From positions 1 to 12,705 of the forward strand of contig RXOD01005739.1 of the NCBI GenBank assembly GCA_005223375.1: DNA of 12,705 nucleotides. The letters are read 5' to 3'. Source of the stretch: Amoebophrya sp. AT5.2 (Eukaryota > Sar > Dinophyceae > Syndiniales > Amoebophryaceae). The position numbers were made by a program, and so were the translations under genes. The notes under the pieces were generated by a model. The model ran no database searches. It saw only the letters and a program-made list of their open reading frames with translations, and was not told where the DNA came from. Below, piece after piece: positions 1-8,239 of this stretch; the stretch's first letter is position 1; every line of letters begins with the position of its first letter.

Positions 1-1
1 C

Positions 2-1669
2 TCGCCGACGAGTGCTCCGCGGCAGCGGGAGCACTCGCTGACTGTTGCCAGTCAACGTGGGCCGGGGGGTGCTGGGGACGGGCGAAATAGGCAGCACGTC
101 CAGCTACTGGCTGACGCTTCCGACTTCGCTGCTACGCTGTGGCACAACCTCAGTAATTCTGAGACGATGCAGTCAGTGGCCGCGTCAGAAACAGTTGCGG
201 CCGCCACAGAAACCATAAAAAATGCCGCAACTACCACGGCCGCGGCGTCCGCTTCCTACTTCGGAGGAGGAGGTGAGCCCGATCGTGAAGCGCACGATTC
301 GACTGCGAGCGGAGCCGCGCGTTCCACGGACCATGCTGTCTCGGGATCGGAGCGGATCCACGCGGGCAACCAGCATTACACGCCGTCTTTCGGCGGCGAC
401 GTCGGGAGGGCTTCGTCGCGTGATTATGCTCGGCATCTTCATCGCAGGGTAGCAGGGTCCGAAAATGTTGCACGCAGCGGCCGAACAACTTCCACTTCGT
501 CTGTGGACGACGACGGCGAAGTAGTAGTGCCCCCACGCACAACTACATCAGCGTCAGGACCAGGAGCAGGAGCTGCAAGCTCAAACTCTTCGTTTCCGAT
601 CGGTCAGCTGAAGAGTTCATACAAGAAGGCGAAAAAGCAGTTTAAGCACTTCGAGCGAAACTACGTGCCAGACCTGTATCCGGTGGTCGAAAAAGTGTGG
701 ACGTCGATGTGGACGGGATCCACGGGATCCTCGGCATCAGCTTCAAATCCGATGCTTCCTGGTGCGGGGAGAAAGAAGAAGAAACGCGAGGTGGAAATAG
801 AACTAGAGACTACAGGTACAGCCCCGTCGATCACGACCAAGTCTCAACGTTCTGTGCAAGCGCAAGGTTTGCTTCGAGACGAGAGAAAGCGTTCCGGTGC
901 TTATCCTCCCACGACGATGAAGACGAGCCCGAGCGCACCAGCTACAGCCTCAGCAAGTGCGCCGACACCTACAGCACGAACAGCGCCGACGACCTTTGTT
1001 CAGTTCCAGGACCGAGTTCGCCACTCGGCAGTGTTTGGGAATAAAAACGAACATGTTACTGAAATAACTACACTTCGCCCACACCTACCTCCACACGACG
1101 GGAAACATCCACATCTTCAAGAATTTGCCGATCATGGTGCTGCTCCCGGCGCCGGCCCTGTTATGCAGATGGATAATTTCCGCGGGTTTACGGTCCCAGC
1201 ATTCGAGGATGGGAAAGATGAACAACTCAAAGCGTTTGCCCATCATCGGAATTACAACAAGAGCCACGATTTCGCCTCCCGGAGCAGCAAAGGCAGCTCA
1301 CTGCTGGGCTTTGAAGATGAGGAAAACGACAACGACGACGAGGGCGGCGAGCAGGACCACGGCGTGGCGTTGTTTTCGCGAACCAGCAAGGGAAGCTCGA
1401 TGACATCTCGTTCTCGCGACGAGGAGGTGGCTGATCATCACCCTCGTTCCTCCGGTGTGTTTCACCCTCCAGGGGCAGGAGCACCAGCAGCCGTCGTCGA
1501 ACACTATCGAATCGGTTCGTCGTCCTCGAGCTCCTCAGGAGTTATAGGCTCTGGCTCTGCTCGTGCTCCTGGTCGTGCTGGCGTGAGGGATAGTGTCAGG
1601 AAGAAGACCTCCCAGGATTCTAGTTTTTACATGGGCGACGACCTCAGCGAATGGCTGGAGAAAAACTAG
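2..1669 (+). CDS. Hypothetical low-complexity protein, 5' end outside window
   Basis: I do not recognise this protein. The frame is open from base 2 to a TAG at 1667-1669 (555 residues visible), so the ATG at 167 need not be the true start; codons before it read like normal protein, which suggests the gene or exon begins left of the window. Most of the protein is Ser/Ala/Gly/Thr-rich and probably disordered. A more ordered, Lys/aromatic-rich patch lies at about 610-712 and is followed by a run of basic residues (KKKKR) near 770-790. Two copies of a short motif, SRSSKGSS and SRTSKGSS, occur near 1276 and 1378, each followed by acidic stretches. The last codons (DDLSEWLEKN) still look coding, and the coding signal continues past the stop in the -1 frame (see the next entry). 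The frame is well supported; the function is unknown. Confidence 0.7.
   Translation, partial: SPTSAPRQREHSLTVASQRGPGGAGDGRNRQHVQLLADASDFAATLWHNLSNSETMQSVAASETVAAATETIKNAATTTAAASASYFGGGGEPDREAHDSTASGAARSTDHAVSGSERIHAGNQHYTPSFGGDVGRASSRDYARHLHRRVAGSENVARSGRTTSTSSVDDDGEVVVPPRTTTSASGPGAGAASSNSSFPIGQLKSSYKKAKKQFKHFERNYVPDLYPVVEKVWTSMWTGSTGSSASASNPMLPGAGRKKKKREVEIELETTGTAPSITTKSQRSVQAQGLLRDERKRSGAYPPTTMKTSPSAPATASASAPTPTARTAPTTFVQFQDRVRHSAVFGNKNEHVTEITTLRPHLPPHDGKHPHLQEFADHGAAPGAGPVMQMDNFRGFTVPAFEDGKDEQLKAFAHHRNYNKSHDFASRSSKGSSLLGFEDEENDNDDEGGEQDHGVALFSRTSKGSSMTSRSRDEEVADHHPRSSGVFHPPGAGAPAAVVEHYRIGSSSSSSSGVIGSGSARAPGRAGVRDSVRKKTSQDSSFYMGDDLSEWLEKN
9..37. repeat. Perfect 10-bp inverted repeat (hairpin) at the left edge
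   Basis: CGAGTGCTCC (9-18) pairs with GGAGCACTCG (28-37) around a nine-base loop. It lies in the open frame of the first gene, so it may simply be coding sequence. Confidence 0.7.
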
Positions 1670-2210
1670 CTCCTGACTTAGAAGACGAAGAAGCCTTGAA
1701 CGTAAACTCGCTCCTGGTCCTCGCTTATTTATTTCCAAAAGTCACACTCTCGAGAAACAGCAGGACGATGATCAGGCTGAAGAAGGCGCTTCATCGTTCT
1801 GTTCGTCATTCTCATACTTCGAAAATCGCGGAAAAAGTTCTCCATCCAACTTCGAGCCGTTGGCCGCTCAAGTGATGACGAGGAAGATGAAATCAGCGCC
1901 TTATGTTCTATCAGATTCAGACAAAACAGCTCTATCTCGATGTGTAATTTCTGTGACGGAAAACGATCTATCCTCCTGGGCTGTGCTTCGCATTTCTATT
2001 CATCATGAATTTTCAACATTGATTCCTCACCTTCCTGAAGCAAGATCAGATGCATCGATGAATGTCGGACTTTCGTGCTCCCGGATAGCTGCACGTGCAC
2101 TAACTAGGAATGAAACACAAAGAAAGAACATTTCTAAATCGCAGGAAGAGGAACCGGAACTGCAGCGAGGTAGTCGCCTAGCGAACGGTAACGGAAACGG
2201 ATATCATTGA
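1651..2210 (+). CDS. Two-exon coding unit overlapping gene 1 in the -1 frame (hypothetical)
   Basis: An ATG at 1651 opens a frame overlapping the last 19 bases of the upstream ORF. It reads MAGEKLAPDLEDEEALN and reaches a GTAAAC donor at 1702. Splicing to the CAG at 1758-1760 joins in phase 0 to a frame that stays open to a TGA at 2208-2210, giving 166 residues. The second exon is rich in Ser, Asp and Glu and matches no family I know. Two readings are possible. It may be the true C-terminal part of gene 1, reached through a one-base difference in the AAAAA run at 1661-1665. Or it may be a separate gene whose start overlaps the stop of gene 1. The in-phase splice and the long open frame (1677-2210 has no stop) support real coding; how it is expressed is uncertain. 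Confidence 0.5.
1702..1760 (+). other. Predicted GT-AG intron with tandem (NAGNAG) acceptor
   Basis: The intron starts GTAAAC and ends AAACAG, 59 bp, phase 0 on both sides. The next three bases are CAG again, so acceptors at 1760 and 1763 both keep the frame and would differ by one Gln. It is inferred from splice-site form and frame continuity only. Confidence 0.5.
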
Positions 2211-2255
2211 TAATAGACCGCAAATCCATCGGTAGATCCATCCATCGCATCCTCC

Positions 2256-5200
2256 ATGTCGAGCAAGCAGGCGCGCAAGCTGCAGCAGCTACGCGCGAAG
2301 GAGCGCGAGGAGCGGGAGCTGGCGGAGAAAGCTGTTGGTGTTGAAAATAAACAGCAGGTGGAGGAGGAGGTGGATGACGAAGAAAGTCCGACTCTCAAAA
2401 ATCAGGATCAAGATCCCACTGCCGCCGTGCATGGAGCCACTGCCAATCCCAACCAGAACCGGCGAAATTTGTTCGCAGCCATGCTGTCCTCCTCCGATGA
2501 AGGCGACGACGACGATGACTCTTCCTCCTCCGACGACGGGGACGCCAAGGAGGACGAAGTAGAGTCCAATGCGGGTTCCACCGCCGACAAGAATGTCCTT
2601 GCGGGGGACACGACCGCTGCTCCTCCTCCGAAGATAAACGCGGCATCGAAGAACGCAAAGGCGAACGTCAAAAGTCTGGGCAAGGAGGTCGACGACGATC
2701 TGAAGGCCCTGGACGAGGAGGACAAGCGGCTTGGAATCGACACCGCTGCGCTCGCTGCCGCGGCGAATGAAGAGGGTTTCAGGAATCTGGAGGGGGGAAC
2801 AGGAACTTTGAGTTCTTCTGCTGCATCCGCTGGTCAATCGTCCTCGCAATCGGGGGCCAACACGGCCGAGTCGGCTTTGACGTTCCACGCCGTTCTGGAG
2901 CGTTTGCTGCGTCTGAACCGCGGCAACTTCTCCCCGGACGCGGAATACAAGCGTATTTTTGGCGACGACGAGAGCCTTACCGGTTTGACGTCCTCTTCCG
3001 GCCGGGATCAGCAAAACAGGGACCAGCGCACCCGGCTGCTGCACGTCGCGGGCACGAGTCGGCAGGGCGTGAACTTCCGGAAGATCTGGCTTAGCAACGC
3101 CACCGTCGAGGAGGTCGGCCCCACGCGGCCCGACCCGGCGCAGTGCGGCAGCTGTGTCTTCTCAAAGATAAAGACCACGACCGGCTGGGAGGCCGGGCTG
3201 GGCCTGGAGGAGGGGAGCAACAAGGCGGAAAACCTGATGCACGAGTTCGCGGACATCGTCCGCATCCAGGAGCTGGGGATGCTGTTAAGTTGATGAAGTA
3301 CTACTTTTTTCTGCATCTTCTTGGTGGAAGGATGGAGCTTTCGCGAAAGGAAACTTTACTACCACTTTCTCCGCTGATCCCGCGTGTAGGTATTCAGGAA
3401 GTGGGGCAGCCATGCTGGCTCCTTGTTGAAGCATGTAGACTGCTGTAGGTCTTTTGGGTCGTGTCGCGATCTCCGTCTGCTGAAGTTGTGGTCTCGTGAG
3501 TATCCGACGAAAGCTTCTGCTGAGTATTTTCGGCAAGAAGTGGTCGTGCTAGTTTTCGATCGGTGGAGACCAATACGAAAGGTCGCACTGCGTTACATCT
3601 GTGTGGCCAGAATTTATTTCGCGAAAGATGTGCTGCTAGTGCTAAGTACCAGAAGATGCTTATGCTTTTCTTTCTGTAATGCTGGACGAGTTTCTCCGGC
3701 GGCAGTTTTTCTTCGTGGACGGGTTGGCTTTGTACGGGGAGCTTCTGCGCACGCGGCAGGAGTACGAGCAGGCTTGGACTGTGATCCGCCGTGCGCTGTT
3801 CGTGTTCGAGCTGAACCTGCCCCCCGCGCTCCAGTTTCCCGACGTGAACAACACGACGAACAACACCAGTAGCGGTGGGGCAACAAGTAGACCGCGGCTC
3901 CACATCTCGGCGTACCCGCTGTTCGCGCGGACTCTGTATCTCTACATGCTGCTCCTGGCCGGCCGGGGCCTGTTCACCACCGCGGCGGAGGTGGGGAAAT
4001 ACCTGTGGCGCCTCACCTACTCCACACACCTGATCGACGCGGCGGTTGAGTCGGATCTAATTCCGGTGGTGGACGAAGTAGTAGAAGATGTTGAGGATGA
4101 AGATGATGTTGAAAAGTCGTGTGATACGGAAAGTAGCGAGATGAAAAACGCTGCTGACAAGAACATGGAGAAGAACGACGCCGGTGTTGAAAATAAACAC
4201 GGCAGGAAGAGGAAAGCGCAACAGAGAAAAAAGGCCACAGCTGTAGGGAGTGAAACCACAGCTCACCAGAAACAGGACGAGGTGGATAAAAAAGCAAATG
4301 AAGATTCGGAGGAGCGGCATGAACCGTCCACCGAAGGAGGGTTTGACCCCCTGCACATCATGCCGCACCTGCTGTACTTCTGGGTCCGGGCGCGGAAGTT
4401 CGATGCCGTGGAGGAATTTGTGCACGGCTTCCACCTCGGCAAGCAAACCGAACGAATTATACGAGCAGACGCAAGAAATAAATCGGTAGGGGTAGTGCCC
4501 GGCTGTCTGCGCAACTTCTTTCCCCCGATGCTGCTCGCGGAGATTCTCTGCCGCTTCTACAAATTGCAGGCCGAGTGCCTCAGCGGCACTGCGGAGCAGG
4601 GAACTGCAAAGGAAAGTGGAAACAAGAAACGGCAGGACGTGGTTTCCTGCATCCAGAAGATGGTGGCGAATGAGCAGCTCTCGGTGTCCGACGTTTTCGA
4701 CTGGGACGCGAAACCGAAAAACGAATCGGCCACGCTGCTTTTCGCGAAGGCGGTGTTTCTCTACCCGAGCTGCTTCCGCCGGATCCTCGAGTGCGGCGGC
4801 GTTAGCCTCGATTCGGTGCCGCCGAAACAAATGGCCGCGCGGGCGGCGGGGACCGTGGGAGGATCGTGGACTCAGCAGCAGAAGCCCAAGACGTGGACCC
4901 AGCTCTTCAATGCTCTGTATGAGTACAACGCGAAGAGCGCGGCGGTCACGGCCGCCCCAGCTCCGGCTGCTTCTTCGTCGTCCGCCGCGACGGGGAGCAA
5001 CGTGATTATGGGCCTCGCGGACCTCCTCGGGAACCCGAGTGACGGCTCGGACGGCTCGTCGGACGAGGTGGGCCACAACAGCAGCCACGAGCAAGACGAA
5101 GACAGCAGAGACGACCGCGACTTCCCGCTGGAACTCGCGGCCGCCGAGCGGTTTCACCCGTTGTTCACCACCGAGCCCATGCTTGTTTTTTTTCACTGCG

Positions 5201-5304
5201 TGGCCACCAAGCTGGTTGGAGCTGTGGAGCTGTCGTCCCTCTTCCAAGACGACTGGGCCAAAGCGAAAGCCACCTTCACACACTGCCAGCGTCGGAACCC
5301 TTAA
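2256..5304 (+). CDS. TCF25: TCF25/Rqc1 family protein (ribosome quality control)
   Basis: Family knowledge: TCF25 (yeast Rqc1) works with Listerin/Ltn1 and NEMF/Rqc2 on stalled 60S ribosomes to promote ubiquitylation of unfinished chains. Exon 1 (2256-3284) begins MSSKQARKLQQLRAKEREE, a basic N-terminus typical of the family, followed by acidic Ser/Asp runs (about 2490-2560). It then carries the conserved FSPDAEYKRIFG block (residues 225-236) and a KIWL block. Exon 2 (3685-5304) contains the helical-repeat TCF25 domain, with matches to family blocks at EYEQAWTVIRRAL, DPLHIMPHLL, RNFFPPMLLAE and LLFAKAVFLYPSCF. Joining the exons at the ATGCTG repeat gives 882 residues and a gapless fit to my recollection of human TCF25 across the junction. 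The human protein is 676 residues; the excess is mostly an acidic/Lys-rich insertion at about 4045-4330 and other linkers. ATG 2256 is the first in-frame start, 45 bp after the upstream stop. Family assignment is firm. Confidence 0.92.
3285..3684 (+). mobile_element. Non-canonical introner-like intron in TCF25 with 6-bp target-site duplication
   Basis: Exon 1 ends in ATGCTG (3279-3284) and exon 2 resumes with ATGCTG (3679-3684). Removing one copy and the sequence between takes out exactly 400 bp and restores the TCF25 frame without a gap. None of the seven possible cut positions inside the repeat gives GT-AG; the nearest are GC-AT and GT-CT. Imperfect subterminal inverted repeats are visible: GCATCTTCTTGG (3313-3324) pairs with CCAGAAGATGC (3649-3659), and the palindrome TTTCGCGAAA occurs at 3339-3348 and 3617-3626. 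A direct repeat at the splice junction plus inverted repeats inside is what introner insertion leaves. There is no transposase gene, so it would be non-autonomous. The left part starts TTAAGT and the right end has a pyrimidine tract, CTTTTCTTTCTGTA. Confidence 0.75.
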
Positions 5305-5508
5305 GCGAAGAGAAGTAAAAACCGCCCATTTTCCATGTCCATTGCCTATGCCTTTGGTGTGGCGACGTACTCTTACAAATATTATCGTCTTGCATGTCGA
5401 CGTCTCATATTGATTCCGTTTTGTATTTGGTCTCGTATTGGGTCGCATGCTACTCCTTTCAGTTAATAGACAGAGCATAGGCAGAACCAGAACAACGCGA
5501 CGGCCTTG
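5305..5508. other. Intergenic interval and TCF25 3' UTR
   Basis: About 200 bp between the TCF25 stop and the next predicted start. I see no clear coding frame, repeat or RNA gene. Dinoflagellate-type genes often lack an AATAAA signal, and none is evident here. Confidence 0.5.
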
Positions 5509-5862
5509 ATGCAGAAAGAATGCGGCACCCAGACTCTTCTTGAGTGGTCTGGTATCTCGCCTCCGTATAACAAAAATCGACTTCTACCTTCCAAAAATGC
5601 CCCGGAAAATGAGCGTCGCTTTTCACCCCTCTAAAAGGCGGTGTTTAGGGGAAGTGCTGGGACATCGGCGCAACAAGGGGGACTTTTTCAGTGCTACGAA
5701 GACATGTCGTCGGCTGAGTTCCGCGAGAGCGCGACGGATGGGGTGCTGCCGTGGAAACTGGACGTGCGGGTGCGGCAAGGCTACGGCAGATACTCCACAA
5801 ACGATGCTTTCCGCGCGGGGGGCGGCCAAGGACCGGACCTACCGGGAAGTATTTATCTATAA
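5509..5862 (+). CDS. Small hypothetical protein, two exons (89 residues)
   Basis: ATG 5509 opens a frame that meets one stop at 5632-5634, then continues in the same frame to a TAA at 5860-5862. An 84-bp intron from GTATAA (5565) to TTTAG (5648) removes the stop and joins in phase 2, giving an 89-residue product. The second exon has the codon use of a real gene (mostly G or C in third positions) and reads as a compact soluble protein, with blocks such as LFQCYEDMSSAEFRES, LPWKLDVRVRQGYGRY and STNDAFRAGGGQ. There is no signal peptide or membrane segment. I do not recognise the family. A second frame, from ATG 5597 to about 5872, is also open but its Cys/Arg-rich product looks like a shadow. 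The intron and start are inferred; exon 2 is the better-supported part. Confidence 0.5.
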
Positions 5863-6245
5863 GTCTTTGTGATTTTGATTTTGTCTTTGTGTTGAAGATT
5901 TGAGAAGGTGGAATGGCTGAAATCGAAAAATCTACGTCGTAAGATCGAACGCTGCGCGCCTAATTCATTGAAAAAAAACATCGTTGTTCTGATAAGTACA
6001 GCCCCATCTTAGTACTACGTACTTTGTTCTGTCCCGGATTTTCATTTTTGTTTGCGCTTGCGGTTGCGGAGGCCGTTTGTAGGAACGCTGGGGCCGGGGC
6101 TATCAGTAGTTGTGAGTAGCAGTGGCCGCTGCCCTTGCCGTATTCAGGACGATATGGGCAGAGGACAAGGCGGCAGCACAGTCTGTAGTCGGCTCGTCAC
6201 AGAGCGAGTACTTAGGCGGCTTGCAAATTGTTATTGTACGATCGT
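5863..6245 (+). other. Leader region with possible upstream exons
   Basis: No long gene is visible. A possible first exon starts at ATG 5913 (MAEIEKSTS) and meets a GTAAGA donor at 5939. A possible 29-nt exon lies between a TGTAG acceptor at 6082 and a strong GTGAGT donor at 6112. With an acceptor at 6315 these join in phase to the frame of the next ORF. A pyrimidine-rich stretch lies near 6023-6080. This chain is consistent but unproven. Confidence 0.3.
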
Positions 6246-6920
6246 ATGAGAAGTGAAACTGTTCCATCGATTCTCGGAATTGCTTCGTATCGATCGCGCG
6301 CATCTCGCATCGCAGTGCTTCGCATGATTGCGGCGGCCGCTGGGCGGGCGCCTCCCGGCGCAGGCGAGGATATCCAGGAATGGCTGCGGGGGCTCGGCAT
6401 CGGGGCGATCGACATTCCTCTTCCAGACCCCCCGGTGCTGGACGACGAAGGTGCTGAAGCTGCAGCAGGAGGTCCAGGTGGTCCCAATCCCGGCTTCGCT
6501 CCTCCGGACCGAGGAACGGGCGATCAAGGGGAACATCAAGAAGTACCACAAGAAGATCACGCGGGGTTCTTGGAGGCATTGCGATTGGGTTTGGGGCAGC
6601 TATTTATTGGACGACATCGAGCTCGAGAGCATCCAGAGGGGGCACCAGAAGGAGAAGCAGAGGCGCCAGCAGGTGAAGGTGTAGAAAGTGACGAGGCCGT
6701 GAGGAGGTTTCAACACGAAATTGAAGAAGGCCTTCGAGACCTCACAGAGGACGGAGAAATTGACAGAGCCGGCGCGGCTGACTTCATCGCACAGCAGCAA
6801 CAGCTGCTGCGCGACATACGAGCGCAACGAAGTGTCAGGGGTACCGGAACCGCATCAGCAAACGAAGTAGCAGGCCACCAAGGAGACCACGACTACGAGA
6901 GCGCCGACGAGGGCGGATGA
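6246..6920 (+). CDS. Hypothetical acidic, Gly/Pro-rich then helical protein
   Basis: The frame runs from ATG 6246 to a TGA at 6918-6920 (224 residues); an earlier splice-joined start is possible (see the leader region). The first part contains EDIQEWLRGLGIGAID, the middle (about 6430-6690) is Gly/Pro/Glu-rich, and the end is a predicted amphipathic, Gln-rich helical stretch (VRRFQHEIEEGLRDL, then DFIAQQQQLLRDIRAQ). I do not recognise a family. In the middle, a second frame (6328-6684) is also open and has more conventional codon use, reading KVLKLQQEVQVVPIPASLL, so part of this ORF could be the wrong frame. After the TGA the same frame continues open to 7051, which a GTACCG-AAAAG intron at 6841-6924 could join in phase. 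The gene model is therefore provisional. Confidence 0.45.
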   Translation: MRSETVPSILGIASYRSRASRIAVLRMIAAAAGRAPPGAGEDIQEWLRGLGIGAIDIPLPDPPVLDDEGAEAAAGGPGGPNPGFAPPDRGTGDQGEHQEVPQEDHAGFLEALRLGLGQLFIGRHRAREHPEGAPEGEAEAPAGEGVESDEAVRRFQHEIEEGLRDLTEDGEIDRAGAADFIAQQQQLLRDIRAQRSVRGTGTASANEVAGHQGDHDYESADEGG

Positions 6921-7012
6921 AAAGCATTCGATGTTGGGGGCGCGCGGTCGGGGCAGCGATGGATCGAGAATCGTATGGAACAGCTACCCATCGGAGAAGA
7001 TATAGGACATAA

Positions 7013-7544
7013 AGCAGCTATACAGCTTCTCGCAACTACACGGCACTAGCTTCCCAAGTTCCCCATCAACTCCAACTGCAACTACTCCCACTCCAAGGTC
7101 ACGTGTCGGTGCATTCGAGTCCGGTGCTGGCGTTCTTCCAGACCCTGCTCCCCTGGGCACAGGTGGACCAGACCGGACGGGCGTATGTCGGGACCAGATG
7201 GTAAGTAAGCAATGGTATCTATTAGTTTTAGTACAACTGTCGTGTAAAAATTAATAACGGGTCGGGGTCCCCCCCTTCCCCACTTGGCGATGGCGATTTC
7301 CGTCAGAGATGTAGCTAGATGGAAGTGGTACCGTACTGGAGGTAGTACTCGAAGATAGAGAAACAGAAAGCCCGCGGTAGAGGTAGTAGGGCCGCCTGGG
7401 AGCGGGATAAATGAGGCAGCCAAGAGTGTCTGAGCGGCAGGCCTTGGGTATCTTTACCTGCAGGTGCAGACCTCTCTCCAGGACATCTTCGACAAAGGGG
7501 GACCTCGCGAAGAGCCCCACAAAATCATGTCACAATACCACTAG
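7013..7544 (+). other. Candidate coding exons around a GTAAGT intron (gene not resolved)
   Basis: Two stretches look coding. The first, open from 7013, reads HVSVHSSPVLAFFQTLLPW with strong G/C third positions and stops at a canonical GTAAGT donor at 7201. The second begins after the acceptor CTGCAG at 7463 and reads VQTSLQDIFDKGGPREEPHK to a TAG at 7542-7544. The intervening 263 bp (7201-7463) has stops in all frames of interest and would be an intron. The first segment is also open in a neighbouring frame (SRVGAFESGAGVLPDP), and only that frame joins the second segment in phase 0, so the model is unsettled. I recognise no family. The donor itself is the strongest single element. Confidence 0.35.
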
Positions 7545-7798
7545 TAGCCCTAGCCACTACTTACAATCGCGGGTCCGTTCATAGTGCGGTTCCTTGGACC
7601 TTCGGGCGGTTGGCGCTTGTATCGAGAGCGGTCCTGAGAGACGTTGTCCTCGGGTCCAAGCGGGTGTGGAACAAAGTAAAACCATGGGTGCGAAAAACGG
7701 CGCGAGGGATCAGGAGAAAGATCCGGGGTCTGATGGCGTGGCTGCGGAAGAAGATTTCTGCGCGTACGGGATCCGGAGGGGAAAAGAAAAAGCAGTGA
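7415..7798 (+). CDS. Candidate exon with strongly basic amphipathic C-terminus
   Basis: The frame is open from 7415 to a TGA at 7796-7798, about 127 codons without a required ATG, so it would be an exon rather than a whole gene. Its last 50 residues are Lys/Arg-rich with evenly spaced Trp: RVWNKVKPWVRKTARGIRRK, then GLMAWLRKKI. This suggests an amphipathic helix that could bind membranes or nucleic acid; that is inference. A competing frame in the same place has an ATG at 7684 in a good context (ACCATGG), an acidic product, and a possible 87-bp intron (7795-7881) that joins in phase to 7882-8145. Only one of the two is likely to be real. Confidence 0.3.
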   Translation, partial: GSQECLSGRPWVSLPAGADLSPGHLRQRGTSRRAPQNHVTIPLVALATTYNRGSVHSAVPWTFGRLALVSRAVLRDVVLGSKRVWNKVKPWVRKTARGIRRKIRGLMAWLRKKISARTGSGGEKKKQ

Positions 7799-7881
7799 CG
7801 CCGACCAGCTGCCTAAAATACTCATACATGATAGACTCGATAGCCAAAATACTCGAGTTCCGCTGCAACGTAATTTTCTAG

Positions 7882-8239
7882 GACGACCGTGAAGCCAGCC
7901 ACGACTGCCGGGCCGGCGCAAGTACTTACGTTGAAAAAAACGCGAAAGATGCGAATTTTTTGGTCGATGCTGTCGACGCGTTTCCCTGGCAGTCACAGCA
8001 AAATCCAAAAAGCCACGGACACCCATGCGGCCGGGGCTCGTGTTGGGAAGCTGCTTACCGTGTCCAAGTTAGCCACGCATCAAATAGCGCTTCAAGAGGA
8101 GAGATTCGAGAGATTGAGATCATGCGGAGCGGTGGGCGTTTTTGAATGTCATCGGGTGGAGCAAAACGGCACTCCTCATACAGTAGGTTCATCTCTGAGA
8201 GCGCGAATGAGTACTGAGAACGCGAAAAAACGACCATGA
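7882..8239 (+). CDS. Candidate terminal exon, two competing frames
   Basis: A good acceptor (TAATTTTCTAG) ends at 7881. From it one frame runs 7882-8145 (including FLVDAVDAFPWQSQQNP and IREIEIMRSGGRF). The other runs 7889-8239 (including KLLTVSKLATHQIALQEERF). Both look protein-like, and neither matches a family I know. The second frame ends in a TGA that overlaps the ATG of the next gene (ATGA at 8236-8239), an odd arrangement for a eukaryote. Either this is the last exon of the preceding gene, or it is 5' sequence of the PH-like gene. Confidence 0.35.

Noticed and set aside
2289..3044. Minus-strand open frame of 251 codons
   Set aside because: It is antisense to TCF25 exon 1 and is explained by the same composition effect.
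3679..5304. Separate gene starting at ATG 3679
   Set aside because: The TCF25 alignment runs without a gap from exon 1 into this frame at the ATGCTG repeat, so this is exon 2 and the ATG is part of the duplication.
4057..5478. Long minus-strand open frame of 473 codons antisense to TCF25
   Set aside because: It lies opposite a conserved gene with strong third-position G/C bias, which suppresses antisense stops. Its product is Arg/Val/Leu-rich without recognisable domains.
7550..8026. Minus-strand open frame of 158 codons
   Set aside because: Its Arg/Pro/Ser-rich composition is typical of a shadow. All other signals here (acceptors, donors) are on the + strand.
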